Below, in pieces: positions 41,008 through 50,237 of a stretch of 64,000 nt of DNA. Position 1 is the first letter of the stretch. Each line of letters opens with the position of its first letter. A program made the position numbers and the translations under genes. The notes under the pieces were generated by a model. That model did not search any database. It was not told the DNA's origin and saw only the letters and a list, made by a program, of their open reading frames with translations. This DNA comes from Cereibacter sphaeroides (GTDB lineage Bacteria; Pseudomonadota; Alphaproteobacteria; Rhodobacterales; Rhodobacteraceae). The stretch is from assembly GCA_003243455.1 (NCBI GenBank), contig QFQS01000002.1:62001-126000 (forward strand). Direction: 5' to 3'.

Positions 41008-43260
41008 CTACTTTAGCCAGCGATACAGCTTGTCCGGCGTCACCGGCAGCGAGGTGACCATGCCGGGCCGCCCCGCAGCATCATCGATGGCCGAAGCAAT
41101 TGCCGCTCCTGCTGCGGTGATACCACCCTCTCCCGCACCCTTGACGCCCAGCGGATTGATCGGGCTTGGCGCATCTTCGCGGATCAGCGTCTCGACCGGC
41201 GGCACTTCCAGCGCGGTTGGCATCAGGTAGTCGGCGAAGCTTGCGGCAAGTGGCTGGCCGAATTCATCATAGACGAACTCTTCCAGCAGAGCGCCGCCAA
41301 CGCCTTGCGCGACAGCACCCACGATCTGACCCTCGACCAGAACCGGGTTGATCGCGCGACCTATGTCATAGGCCACCAGATAGCGCTCGATATGCACGCC
41401 GCAGGTTTCGCGGTCGATGCGGATCTGTGCCATGTGAATACCGTAGGGATAGGTCATGTGGTCGGACTTGAAGAGCCCTTCCGAGGCCAGCCCGTCTCGC
41501 GCCGCAGCGATCTGCGCCAGTGTCAGGCTCTGATCGGTTTCCTCCAGCCGCACCACGCCGTTGGCATAGGACAGTTTTCCGCGTTCGGACTGGAACATCT
41601 CGGCCGCTGCATCGAGTGCATTCTCGATCAACGCTTCCGAGGCGATCTTGACCGCCGACCCGGTCATCACCGTGACCCGCGTGGCGAACGCACCCATGCC
41701 TTTTTCGATCAGCCGGGTCTGGCCGTGGATCACCTCGATCCCCGTCATGCCGATGCCCAGCACACCGGCGCAAATCTGCGCCATCGCCGTCTCGACCCCC
41801 TGCCCGATCGAGGCAACGCCTGTCACGATGCGGATGCCGCCGTCGCCATCCATATGCATCCGCACCAGATCCTCGGGGCCCAGGCCACTTTTTTCGACGA
41901 AATAGCCAATTCCTATGCCAACCATTTCCCCGGCTGCGCGACGGGCGGCCAGCTTTGCGGTCAGTTCATTCCAGCCCACATGCGCCTCAAGCCGCGCGAG
42001 AAGATCGTGATAGCGGCCCGAGTCATAGACGACATGAGTGCCCAGCGCGTCGATGCCGCGGTCATAGGGAATCTTGTCCTCGGGGATCAGGTTGCGCCGC
42101 CGCACCTCCAGCCGGTCTATCCCGACCTTGTCGGCGATGGCATCCAGCAGCCGCTCGCGGGCGAATGAGCTTTCATACCGTCCTGGCGCACGATAGGTGC
42201 CGGAGGGCGTTTTATTGGTCAGCCTGATATGTCCTGCCACGCGATAGGCCGGGATCAGGTAGGGACCGGGAAGAAGCGCCGCCGCAAGGTCAGTCACGGT
42301 GCCGCCGTGCGTGCGCACATAGGCACCCTGATCGGTGAAGAACTGCGCGTCGAGGCCAAGGATGAAGCCATTGCCATCCACCGCAGCGCGCAGCTTGTAC
42401 CGCTGGTCGCGGCTGTGGTTCGCGGATAGCAGGTGTTCCTTGCGATCCTCAATCCATTTGACAGGACGGCCGAGTTTTCGCGCCGCATGACAGACCAGCA
42501 CATCTTCAGGGTAAAGCTCACCCCGGATGCCAAAGCCGCCGCCGACGTGACCTTCGGACAACTGAACCTTCTCGGTGGGCAGGCCCAGCATCATGGCAAT
42601 GGCACCGCGGTTGTAATGCGGAACCTTGGAGGCGCCGAGCATGGTGACGGTGTCGGTCTCGGCGTCATGGATGCCCAGCGCGCCGCGCGTCTCCATCGGC
42701 ACACCACTGTGGCGACCGACGCGCAGGTCCATTTCGACGACATGCTTCGCCGAGGCAAAGGCCGCGTCGATATCGCCATAGCCCTTGCGGATCACGGCGG
42801 GTTCGTTCAGCAGGCCGGGCATTGTGGCCGGCATGAACTCCACCTCGTCCGCCGCGGCGTCGAGGTGCGCGTCTTCTTCTTCGATGTCGCAAAAGATCAT
42901 CTCGGCCGCATCTTCGGCGGAATAGATGTCGGTCGCGAAAACCACTGCGATCGGTTCGCCCACATAGCGCACATAGTCCTTGGCCAGACACCATTGCCGA
43001 TAGGGGCCAAGCCCCTGGATGCGGGTCATCCGGAAGTCGATCTGCGGCAATTCGGCGATGTCGGCCTGCGTCCAGATCGCCACCACGCCCGGAAGCTCTG
43101 CCGCGTCCTCGGTCTCGATCCCGGCGATTCTGCCAAAGGCAACGGGCGAGCGGACCACCCGCATGTAGATCTGGCCTTCGGCGTTCATGTCGGCGGCGAA
43201 GCTGCCGCGCCCGGTCAGAAGCGGGCGATCCTCGATACGAAGCGGCGACTGGCCGATCAT
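41008..43260 (-). CDS. Molybdenum hydroxylase large subunit, second copy (xanthine dehydrogenase/CoxL family)
   Basis: 750 residues that carry the Mo-pterin cofactor. Landmarks are GQSPLRIEDRPLLTGRGSF at the N terminus, VGGGFGIRGELYPEDVL (Mo-pterin loop), GTYRAPGRYESSFARERLL at the active-site loop, VRMHMDGDGGIRIVTGVASIGQG and the C-terminal GVKGAGEGGITAAGAAIA with the conserved catalytic Glu. The active-site loop has neither A-Y-x-C-S-F-R (form I CO dehydrogenase) nor A-Y-R-G-A-G-R (form II), so CO is not the indicated substrate. The ATG overlaps the small-subunit stop. A frame reaching 43338 is rejected for that reason. Only about as similar to the 43747-46071 protein as distinct family members are, so not a recent duplication. 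Confidence 0.92.
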   Translation of the reverse strand: MIGQSPLRIEDRPLLTGRGSFAADMNAEGQIYMRVVRSPVAFGRIAGIETEDAAELPGVVAIWTQADIAELPQIDFRMTRIQGLGPYRQWCLAKDYVRYVGEPIAVVFATDIYSAEDAAEMIFCDIEEEDAHLDAAADEVEFMPATMPGLLNEPAVIRKGYGDIDAAFASAKHVVEMDLRVGRHSGVPMETRGALGIHDAETDTVTMLGASKVPHYNRGAIAMMLGLPTEKVQLSEGHVGGGFGIRGELYPEDVLVCHAARKLGRPVKWIEDRKEHLLSANHSRDQRYKLRAAVDGNGFILGLDAQFFTDQGAYVRTHGGTVTDLAAALLPGPYLIPAYRVAGHIRLTNKTPSGTYRAPGRYESSFARERLLDAIADKVGIDRLEVRRRNLIPEDKIPYDRGIDALGTHVVYDSGRYHDLLARLEAHVGWNELTAKLAARRAAGEMVGIGIGYFVEKSGLGPEDLVRMHMDGDGGIRIVTGVASIGQGVETAMAQICAGVLGIGMTGIEVIHGQTRLIEKGMGAFATRVTVMTGSAVKIASEALIENALDAAAEMFQSERGKLSYANGVVRLEETDQSLTLAQIAAARDGLASEGLFKSDHMTYPYGIHMAQIRIDRETCGVHIERYLVAYDIGRAINPVLVEGQIVGAVAQGVGGALLEEFVYDEFGQPLAASFADYLMPTALEVPPVETLIREDAPSPINPLGVKGAGEGGITAAGAAIASAIDDAAGRPGMVTSLPVTPDKLYRWLK

Positions 43261-43745
43261 GCCGGCTGCTCGGACCGCATCATGTCGGCAGCGGCACGGA
43301 CGGCAGCAAGGATGTTCTGATAGCCGGTGCAGCGGCACAGGTTGGACGAGATGACCTCGCGGATTTCCTCGTCATCCATATCCGGGTTCTCACGCAGGGC
43401 ACCGGCGGCGAGCATCAGGAAACCGGGCGTGCAGAAGCCGCATTGCAGCCCGTGCTTTTCCCAGAAGGCCTGCTGCAAGGGGTGCAACTGGTCACCTTTG
43501 GCCAGACCTTCGACCGTTTCGATCTCCCACCGCTCGGCCTGGACGGCAAAAGTCAGGCAGGACCGGACCGGCTTGCCATCGGCCAGCACGGTGCAGGCGC
43601 CACAAACGCCATGTTCACAGCCGACATGCGTTCCGGTCAGCCTACAATCGTCACGCAGCGCATCCGCCAGATTGCGGCGCGGCTCGACATTCAGCTTATA
43701 TGACTTGCCATTCACATTCAGGGTGATTGCGCGATTTTCTGTCAT
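43257..43745 (-). CDS. Molybdenum hydroxylase [2Fe-2S] small subunit (CoxS family)
   Basis: 162 residues with two [2Fe-2S] centres. N-terminal plant-type cluster: CEHGVCGACTV plus a further Cys in VRSCLTFAV. C-terminal helical cluster: CGFCTPGFLML and NLCRCTGYQNI. It passes electrons from the Mo centre to the FAD subunit. Start at 43745, next to the stop of the first large-subunit gene (1-bp gap); the frame to 43778 is less likely. It is the only small subunit in the cluster, so it must serve both large subunits or one must have another partner. Confidence 0.95.
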   Translation of the reverse strand: MTENRAITLNVNGKSYKLNVEPRRNLADALRDDCRLTGTHVGCEHGVCGACTVLADGKPVRSCLTFAVQAERWEIETVEGLAKGDQLHPLQQAFWEKHGLQCGFCTPGFLMLAAGALRENPDMDDEEIREVISSNLCRCTGYQNILAAVRAAADMMRSEQPA

Positions 43746-43746
43746 C

Positions 43747-46071
43747 TCAGTTGCCTCTGGCCTTGCGGATCGCCGCACGAATGCGGTCGGGCGTCGCGGG
43801 AATTGCGTTCATTGTCACGTCGCCAAACGGCGACAGCGCATCGGTGATCGCGCTCAGCACAGCCGCTGGCGCACCAATCGCGCCGCCCTCGCCCACACCC
43901 TTCGCCTTGGTCACCGTCTCCGGTGAAATCGTGACCATGTGGTGAATCTCGATCGGCGGAATTTCCAGCGCAGTCGGCGGCAGGTAATCGGCAAGCGATG
44001 TGGTCAGGAGCGTGCCGTATTCGTCATAGACCAACTCTTCGTACAGCGCATTGGCGATGCCCTGCGCCACACCACCGGCGATCTGGCCGTCCACAATCAT
44101 CGGGTTGATCAGCACGCCTGCATCCTCGACCACGATGAACTTCTCGATCTTCACCCCGCCGGTTTCAGGATCGACTTCGACGATCGCCACATGGGCAGCG
44201 TTCGAGAAGGTGCCACCGGGATCGTAAAAGCCCTGCTCCTTCAGCCCGGCATCCATACCCTTGAACTTATGGGTGTTATGATAGATCGCGCGGGCGACTT
44301 CGGCGATGCGCAGGCTGCGGTTGGTACCGCCCGCACTTGCGATGCCATCGCGTAATTCGATCGTGTCTGCCTCGGCCTCCAGCATCACCGCTGCGACCGC
44401 GCGAAGTTTGTCGGCCACCTTGTCCGCCGCAAGCTGGCTCGCACCACCCGCAATGACCATTGAGCGGCTGGCGAACGTGCCCCAGCCATAGGGGGTGGCA
44501 TCTGTATCACCCGAAATAACTCTGATCTCGCTGGGCGATATGCCCAGACGATCCGACACGAGTTGCGCCAGCGCAGTCTTCAACCCCTGCCCATGCGGGG
44601 AGGAGCCGATCCGCAACACCACCCGACCCGACGGGTCCATTTCGCAGTCCACAGTCTCGTAACCCGGCACGATCCCCATCAGGCGGGCCGCAAAGGCGGG
44701 GGTGCCATAGCCCGTCCGCTCCGAGAATACCGAAAGACCGATGCCCAGGTAGCACCCCTCGGCGCGTGCCCTGGCCTGCCGTTCGCGGAAAGCCGGATAG
44801 TCGGCCACGCGCGCGGCCTCTTCCATTGCCTGCAGATACGACCCCTCATCATAGACAAGCCCGGTGGGCGAACGATGGGGGAATTTTGTGATCAGGTTGC
44901 GACGCCGAATCTCGACCGGGTCAATCCCCAGCCTTTCTGCCGCGCGGTCCATCATCTGTTCCATGGTCAGCGTCAGCATCGGCCGCGCCACCCCGCGATA
45001 GGGGGCCATCATACAGGTGTTGGTCGTCACACCCCGCGACCGCACGCCGTATTCGGAGAAATTGTAGGGCCCCGGCAGTTCGGCAAACGCCATCAGCGGC
45101 TCGACCCCGCAAGAGACCGGATAGACCGAAAACGCCCCGACATTCGAACGCAGATCCCCCTCGACAGCAAGCAGCCGACCCTCGGCGTCAAACGCCCCTT
45201 TCACAGAAAAGCGCTGATCGCGGCTGTGGGACGAGGCAAGAAAATTCTCGCGCCGATCTTCCAGCCAGGCCAGCTTTCGCCGCAGCTTCCGCGCGGCCCA
45301 AACCAGTGCCACATATTCCGGGAACAGCGCCATCTTCTGGCCGAACCCGCCACCCACATCCGGCGCGACGACGCGAATATCGGCCTCGGGAATGCCCAGC
45401 ACATCGGCCAGTCCCGTCCGCAGCATGTGCGGCATCTGGACCGAGGCGTAAAGCGTGACCCGGCCGCTGACTGAATCATAGTCCGCCACACCACCGCGCG
45501 GCTCCATCGGCATCGCAGACTGCCGCCCGGAGCAGAGGTCGAGTTCGATCACCGCCGCTGCCTTGGCAAAGGCGGTGTCGATGCCCGGTGTGCGCATCTT
45601 GCCCTCGACAAGGACATTGCCGGGCGCTTCGGGGTGAACGGCTCGCGCGTCATGGGCCAACGCCGAACCTATGTCGATTACGGCATCTTCCGCCTCAACA
45701 TCGACAAAGACCTGCTCTGCCAGATCCTCGGCCAGCGCCTCGGTTGCGGCGATGACCATAGCGACAGGCTGGCCGACAAAGACCACACGATCCCTCGCCA
45801 GAATCGGATGCGGCACACGGACATAGTCCGGGCGGTTCAGTATTGCCTGGATAACGCCGACGTCGACCAGATCGGCGGCGGTAAAGACGTGGCCCTGGAA
45901 ATCGCCGGCATCCGGCAACTCGATTGCGCTGATCGCACCTGCCGCAACGGGACTGCGCACGAACTTGACCGCCAGCGCCCCACGCGAAAGATCGGCAACA
46001 TAACGCCCCTCGCCCTTAAGCAACGCCGGGTCTTCCAGACGCGGCAGCCTGCGCCCGACCCAGCTCATCAC
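43747..46071 (-). CDS. Molybdenum hydroxylase large subunit, first copy (xanthine dehydrogenase/CoxL family)
   Basis: 774 residues. WVGRRLPRLEDPALLKGEGR begins the N-terminal domain; VAPDVGGGFGQKMALFPEYV is the Mo-pterin loop; MMAPYRGVARPMLTLTMEQMM is the active-site loop; GSSPHGQGLKTALAQLV binds cofactor; GVGEGGAIGAPAAVLSAI holds the catalytic Glu. The active-site loop P-Y-R-G-V-A-R is near form II CoxL (A-Y-R-G-A-G-R), which includes many N-heterocycle hydroxylases, but differs in three positions. It overlaps the medium-subunit gene by 4 bp. Expected reaction: water-derived hydroxylation of an aromatic carbon next to a ring nitrogen, or of an aldehyde. Confidence 0.92.
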   Translation of the reverse strand: MMSWVGRRLPRLEDPALLKGEGRYVADLSRGALAVKFVRSPVAAGAISAIELPDAGDFQGHVFTAADLVDVGVIQAILNRPDYVRVPHPILARDRVVFVGQPVAMVIAATEALAEDLAEQVFVDVEAEDAVIDIGSALAHDARAVHPEAPGNVLVEGKMRTPGIDTAFAKAAAVIELDLCSGRQSAMPMEPRGGVADYDSVSGRVTLYASVQMPHMLRTGLADVLGIPEADIRVVAPDVGGGFGQKMALFPEYVALVWAARKLRRKLAWLEDRRENFLASSHSRDQRFSVKGAFDAEGRLLAVEGDLRSNVGAFSVYPVSCGVEPLMAFAELPGPYNFSEYGVRSRGVTTNTCMMAPYRGVARPMLTLTMEQMMDRAAERLGIDPVEIRRRNLITKFPHRSPTGLVYDEGSYLQAMEEAARVADYPAFRERQARARAEGCYLGIGLSVFSERTGYGTPAFAARLMGIVPGYETVDCEMDPSGRVVLRIGSSPHGQGLKTALAQLVSDRLGISPSEIRVISGDTDATPYGWGTFASRSMVIAGGASQLAADKVADKLRAVAAVMLEAEADTIELRDGIASAGGTNRSLRIAEVARAIYHNTHKFKGMDAGLKEQGFYDPGGTFSNAAHVAIVEVDPETGGVKIEKFIVVEDAGVLINPMIVDGQIAGGVAQGIANALYEELVYDEYGTLLTTSLADYLPPTALEIPPIEIHHMVTISPETVTKAKGVGEGGAIGAPAAVLSAITDALSPFGDVTMNAIPATPDRIRAAIRKARGN

Positions 46072-46931
46072 ACGGCCTCTGCGGCGGCTTCGGTCAGGGC
46101 GCGCTCGATGACCGTTCCGGCCAGATCGCGGCGATATTCGGCCGAACCGTGGATATCGCCCGAGGGGTTCACCATCCCCTTCGCCCGCTGGCCGATGTTC
46201 ACAAAGGTCTCGCGCGTCGGTTCTTTGCCGACAAGTTCCGCTTCAAGCTCAACCAGCCGCTTGCCATGATCGGCCACGGCACCCAGACCAAGCCGCGCCT
46301 CGCGGATCACACCGCCCTCGATACGCAGCGCAGCCAAAGACATTGCCAGCGCGAAATCACCTTTCCGGCGCGAGAATTCGTAAAATCCCGTACCCCAGCC
46401 GGGGGCAAACTTGGGCAGCCGAATCTCCGCAAGAATTTCATCCGCGCCCACCGCCGTGGTGAAGGTGCCGCGGAAATACTCCGCCGCCGGCACCTCACGC
46501 GCGCCGTCCTGATTCTGGATCACCATGGTCGCGCCAAGCGTTGCTGCGAGCAGGCACCACTCCGACGCAGGATCGGCATGGCACAGCGATCCGCCAAAGG
46601 TTCCCCGCTGTCGGATCGGGTAATGGGCGATGTTGCGCACCACCTTGGCCATCATCACCCCAAGCGGGCCACCACAGACCGGCTTGTGAAAAGCAGCGTG
46701 CCGGGTCAGCGCGCCTATTATCAACTCGTTTTCCGTCTCTCGCAGAAAGTCGATCTCTTTAACGCCATTTATGTCGACCAGGACGCCAGGCCGCGCCAGT
46801 CGGAAATTCATTGCTGGAACAAGGCTTTGGCCACCGGCAAGTATCTTGCCGTCATCAGCGTTTTCCCGGATCAGACGCAGAGCCTCGGCAAGCGTAGCGG
46901 GCGCTTCATAGTGGAAGGCAGCTGGCTTCAT
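46068..46931 (-). CDS. Molybdenum hydroxylase FAD-binding medium subunit (CoxM family)
   Basis: 287 residues. FHYEAPATLAEALRLIREN, AGGQSLVPAMNFRLARPGVLVDIN (first FAD loop AGGQS-L), HYPIRQRGTFGGSLCHADPASE (second FAD loop G-T-x-G-G) and a C-terminal CO_deh_flav_C-type domain. It carries electrons from the iron-sulfur subunit to the final acceptor. First gene of the four-gene Mo-hydroxylase operon. The 229 bp upstream, as far as the tRNA, hold AT-rich words such as CATCAAATTTCATT and presumably the promoter. Confidence 0.94.
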   Translation of the reverse strand: MKPAAFHYEAPATLAEALRLIRENADDGKILAGGQSLVPAMNFRLARPGVLVDINGVKEIDFLRETENELIIGALTRHAAFHKPVCGGPLGVMMAKVVRNIAHYPIRQRGTFGGSLCHADPASEWCLLAATLGATMVIQNQDGAREVPAAEYFRGTFTTAVGADEILAEIRLPKFAPGWGTGFYEFSRRKGDFALAMSLAALRIEGGVIREARLGLGAVADHGKRLVELEAELVGKEPTRETFVNIGQRAKGMVNPSGDIHGSAEYRRDLAGTVIERALTEAAAEAV

Positions 46932-47160
46932 TGTTTAACCACATCAAATTTCATTCAATAGGGCTAGCATTCGACTTCAGCCCTGTCCATGGTAATCCGG
47001 CCCGCGCCGATCACAACCGCCAACAGGACGGCAAAGCTGCGATCAAAATTTGGGCGCCGGTTACGAAGGCACCAATTTTTTGAACTTTGCTAAATTTCCA
47101 GCGCCAGCACACAGACGGATAGCGCCCTGTGCAGGGTCAATCACTGATTTTTGGAATGGG

Positions 47161-47236
47161 TGGTGCCGCTGAAGGGACTCGAACCCCCGACCCCATCATT
47201 ACGAATGACGTGCTCTACCAGCTGAGCTACAGCGGC
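47161..47236 (-). tRNA. tRNA-Thr (anticodon CGT)
   Basis: Reading the minus strand, the 76-nt sequence starts GCCGCTGTAGCTCAGCTGG and ends CAGCGGCACCA. The acceptor stem pairs GCCGCTG with CAGCGGC, the anticodon loop is TTCGTAA (anticodon CGT, reading ACG), and the T-arm contains GGTTCGAGTCC. The CCA end is encoded. No other tRNA was seen nearby. Confidence 0.97.
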
Positions 47237-47293
47237 CTGGTGGCGGGTCTTTAGCAACCTTTTCCCAGAGGCGGTAGTGCAAAAAACGTGCGC

Positions 47294-48538
47294 TCAGATC
47301 AGGAATTCCGCCAGCGCCTCGTCCTGCGTGATGTCGCGGTAGGCAAAGCCTGCGGCGTCCATGCGCGCGGTGAAGTCGGCAAAGCTCGCGGCCGCCTTGG
47401 TCTCGATCCCGATCAGGACCGATCCGAAGTTGCGCGCGGATTTCTTGAGGTATTCGAACCGCGCAATGTCGTCATCCGGTCCAAGCATCGACAGGAATTC
47501 CTTCAGCGCGCCGGGGCGCTGCGGCATCCTCAGGATGAAGTATTTCTTCAGCCCCGAGAAACGCTGCGCCCGCTCCTTGACCTCTGGCAGGCGCTCAAAG
47601 TCGAAATTCCCGCCAGAGGTAACACAGACAACGGTCTTGCCACGCACGACATCCGCGAGGTCCGGCAGCACATCCACCGACAACGCCCCTGCAGGCTCCA
47701 GCACGATTCCCTCAACGTTCAGGAAATGCAGCATGGTCACGCAGATTCGATCTTCCGGCGCCAGCAACACCTGATCGGGTCGCACCCAGCCCAGCCTGTC
47801 GTAATTGTTCCCGCCGATCCGCGCCACTGCTGCGCCATCGACAAAGCTGTTCACACGGGGCAGCGTGGCCGGACCACCGTTCAGAAGCGCGGCCTGCAGG
47901 CTGGCTCCGCCCAATGGCTCGACAAAACGGAAATCGGTTGTCGGCGATGCCGCGCGCATGACACCGGTCACGCCCGAGGCCAGCCCACCACCCCCCACTG
48001 GCAAGATCACGAGGTCAGGCAATGCACCAAGCTGATCGAGAATCTCGACCGCCACGCTCGCTTGGCCTTCGATCACATCGGCATCGTCGAAGGGGGAGAG
48101 AAAATGCGCACCCCGCTCGGCACAAAGGGTCTGCGCGGCCGCCAGCGTCTGGTCGAAATAGTCGCCGGTCAATACGATCTCGACGGCATCGCCGCCAAAA
48201 CTGCGGGTCTTGTCGATCTTTTGCTGTGGCGTCGTAACGGGCATGAAGATCGTGCCGCGCACGCCGAAATGGCGGCAGGCATAGGCGACGCCCTGCGCGT
48301 GGTTGCCCGCGCTGGCGCAGACAAAGTGACGCTCGCCCGGATGATCGGCCAGATGCTTGCGCATCGCAGTGAAGGCGCCGCGCAGCTTATAGCTGCGCAC
48401 CGGGCTAAGATCCTCGCGTTTCAGCCAGATATCGGCCTCGTAACGCTGGCTCAGATGGTCATTGCGCTGCAGCGGCGTCTCGGGAAAGAGGTCGCGCAAG
48501 GCAAGGGTCGCGTCACGGGCGGCGTCAAGGAATTGCAT
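47294..48538 (-). CDS. ilvA: Threonine dehydratase (biosynthetic)
   Basis: 414 residues. PLP-dependent deamination of threonine to 2-oxobutanoate, the first step of isoleucine synthesis. The PLP Lys is Lys51 in SPVRSYKLRGAFTAM; CASAGNHAQGVAYACRHFG contains the S-x-G-N-H-A-Q motif, and LPVGGGGLASGV the Gly-rich phosphate cup. The C-terminal 80 residues form one ACT-like regulatory domain (YFILRMPQRPGALKEFLSML), so it is the short form (E. coli IlvA, 514 residues, has two). Divergent from argG by 104 bp. Confidence 0.94.
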   Translation of the reverse strand: MQFLDAARDATLALRDLFPETPLQRNDHLSQRYEADIWLKREDLSPVRSYKLRGAFTAMRKHLADHPGERHFVCASAGNHAQGVAYACRHFGVRGTIFMPVTTPQQKIDKTRSFGGDAVEIVLTGDYFDQTLAAAQTLCAERGAHFLSPFDDADVIEGQASVAVEILDQLGALPDLVILPVGGGGLASGVTGVMRAASPTTDFRFVEPLGGASLQAALLNGGPATLPRVNSFVDGAAVARIGGNNYDRLGWVRPDQVLLAPEDRICVTMLHFLNVEGIVLEPAGALSVDVLPDLADVVRGKTVVCVTSGGNFDFERLPEVKERAQRFSGLKKYFILRMPQRPGALKEFLSMLGPDDDIARFEYLKKSARNFGSVLIGIETKAAASFADFTARMDAAGFAYRDITQDEALAEFLI

Positions 48539-48642
48539 GGCTCATGCCATAGCGGCGCTAGGCGCGGGCGACAAGCACCGCCTCTTGTCGCGCAAGGCAA
48601 AAGCCAATAGACCGCGCCGCAGTTTCCTGAAGGAGCCGCCCG

Positions 48643-49866
48643 ATGTCTGCGCCCAAGAAAGTCGTCCTCGCCTATTCGGGTGGTCTCGATACCTCGATCA
48701 TCCTCAAGTGGCTGCAGACGGAATACGGTTGCGAGGTGGTCACCTTCACCGCTGATCTGGGTCAGGGTGAGGAGCTTGAGCCCGCACGCGCAAAGGCGGT
48801 TCTTCTGGGGATCAAGCCCGAGAACATCCATATCGAGGATGTGCGCGAGGAATTCGTGCGTGACTTCGTCTTCCCGATGTTCCGGGCGAATGCGCTGTAT
48901 GAAGGGCTGTATCTGCTCGGCACCTCCATCGCGCGTCCGCTGATCGCCAAGGAGCTGGTGCGGATCGCGCATGAGACCGGGGCGGATGCGGTGGCGCATG
49001 GAGCAACCGGCAAGGGTAACGATCAGGTCCGGTTCGAACTGTCGGTCGCCGCACTCGACCCGGCGCTGCGGGTGATCGCGCCGTGGCGGCTTTGGAATCT
49101 GTCCAGCCGGACGAAACTCTTGGAATTTGCCGAGGCAAACCAGATTCCGATCGCGAAGGACAAGCGGGGAGAGGCGCCGTTCTCGGTGGACGCAAACCTG
49201 CTGCACACCTCTTCGGAAGGTAAGGTTCTGGAGAACCCGGCCGAGGAAGCGCCGGACTTCGTCTATCAGCGCATCGTTCCGGTCGAGCAGGCGCCGGACA
49301 AAGCGGAGTTCATCGAGATCACCTTCGAGAAGGGTGACGCGGTGGCGATCGACGGGCAAAAGATGTCGCCCGCGACGATCCTGACCAAGCTGAACGAGAT
49401 CGGCGGCAAGCATGGCATCGGTCTGCTGGACCTGGTGGAGAACCGCTTCGTCGGCATGAAATCCCGCGGCGTCTATGAGACGCCCGGCGGGACGATCCTG
49501 CTGGAGGCGCACCGGGGGATCGAGCAGATCACGCTGGATGCCGGCGCGGGCCACCTGAAGGATTCGATCATGCCGCGCTATGCGGAGCTGATCTATAACG
49601 GGTTCTGGTTCAGCCCCGAGCGGGAGATGCTGCAGGCCCTGATCGATAAGAGTCAGGAGCATGTCAGCGGGACTGTCCGGCTAAAGCTTTACAAGGGTGT
49701 CGCCCGGACGGTGGCGCGCTGGTCGAAAGAATCGCTCTACTCGGAGAAACATGTGACCTTCGAAGAAGATGCGGGCGCCTACGATCAGAAGGATGCCGAA
49801 GGGTTCATCCGGTTGAACGCCCTGCGCCTGAAGCTGATCGCAGCGCGGAATGCCCGCGTGAAATAA
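48643..49866 (+). CDS. argG: Argininosuccinate synthase
   Basis: 407 residues, the usual length. It joins citrulline and aspartate using ATP in arginine synthesis. The N-type ATP-pyrophosphatase loop is VVLAYSGGLDTSIILKWLQ; other family motifs are GAYELGT-equivalent LYLLGTSIARPLIAK, VAHGATGKGNDQVRFE and SPERE. AAGGAG lies ten bases upstream of the ATG. A strong terminator follows the stop. Confidence 0.97.
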   Translation: MSAPKKVVLAYSGGLDTSIILKWLQTEYGCEVVTFTADLGQGEELEPARAKAVLLGIKPENIHIEDVREEFVRDFVFPMFRANALYEGLYLLGTSIARPLIAKELVRIAHETGADAVAHGATGKGNDQVRFELSVAALDPALRVIAPWRLWNLSSRTKLLEFAEANQIPIAKDKRGEAPFSVDANLLHTSSEGKVLENPAEEAPDFVYQRIVPVEQAPDKAEFIEITFEKGDAVAIDGQKMSPATILTKLNEIGGKHGIGLLDLVENRFVGMKSRGVYETPGGTILLEAHRGIEQITLDAGAGHLKDSIMPRYAELIYNGFWFSPEREMLQALIDKSQEHVSGTVRLKLYKGVARTVARWSKESLYSEKHVTFEEDAGAYDQKDAEGFIRLNALRLKLIAARNARVK

Positions 49867-49891
49867 GACGCTTTGCACGCGTGTAAGAAGG

Positions 49892-49922
49892 GCCAAGCAT
49901 CTGCAAATGCTTGGCTTTTTTT
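49892..49922 (+). terminator. Intrinsic terminator of argG
   Basis: Perfect 9-bp stem GCCAAGCAT / ATGCTTGGC with a 6-base loop followed by seven T residues, 25 bp after the argG stop. Confidence 0.93.
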
Positions 49923-49923
49923 G

Positions 49924-50237
49924 TTTCCCTTTACCTTTTCTTAAGTTTGCGCAGCATCATCTGCCGCAAATGTCCGTAGCTGGCTAGGAACGCCTCGCGC
50001 CAACTTTCGCGCGGAGGCCATAGCAGCGCAAATCAAGCGGTGGAGGACAGGCTTGCTAAGTCGTTGATTTCGAGTCTATTTTCATTGATTAGATTCCTCC
50101 TTAAGATTCAATCGCTTAGACTTGACTATGTTCATCCTCTGAACTACATTAATTGCGTGAGGAATGCGGTAAAGCCCACGTCCGCAGATAGTCGAAAGAC
50201 TGATCGAAAGGGGGGATTGTGGGTCCCCCCCTCACCT
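49924..50237. other. AT-rich intergenic stretch
   Basis: About 310 bp with clearly lower GC than the surrounding genes, including ATTTTCATTGATTAGATTCC-like words around 50080-50150. I see no gene that I can support, no tRNA and no IS end. A short plus-strand reading frame here (50040-50312) runs into the opposite-strand gene and looks accidental. The stretch is probably the flank of a transferred segment. Confidence 0.5.

Noticed and set aside
43747..46071. Recent tandem duplication of the large-subunit gene
   Set aside because: Both large subunits share family motifs only; loops, lengths and most of the sequence differ, so they are old paralogues and not a recent copy.
41008..46931. Aerobic CO dehydrogenase (coxMSL)
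   Set aside because: The gene types fit, but neither large subunit has the form I motif A-Y-x-C-S-F-R, and both differ from the form II motif A-Y-R-G-A-G-R. The surrounding genes are catabolic; no coxD/E/F maturation genes are seen.
47288..48610. 440-residue plus-strand frame opposite ilvA
   Set aside because: No recognisable motifs, and ilvA on the minus strand has all its PLP motifs.
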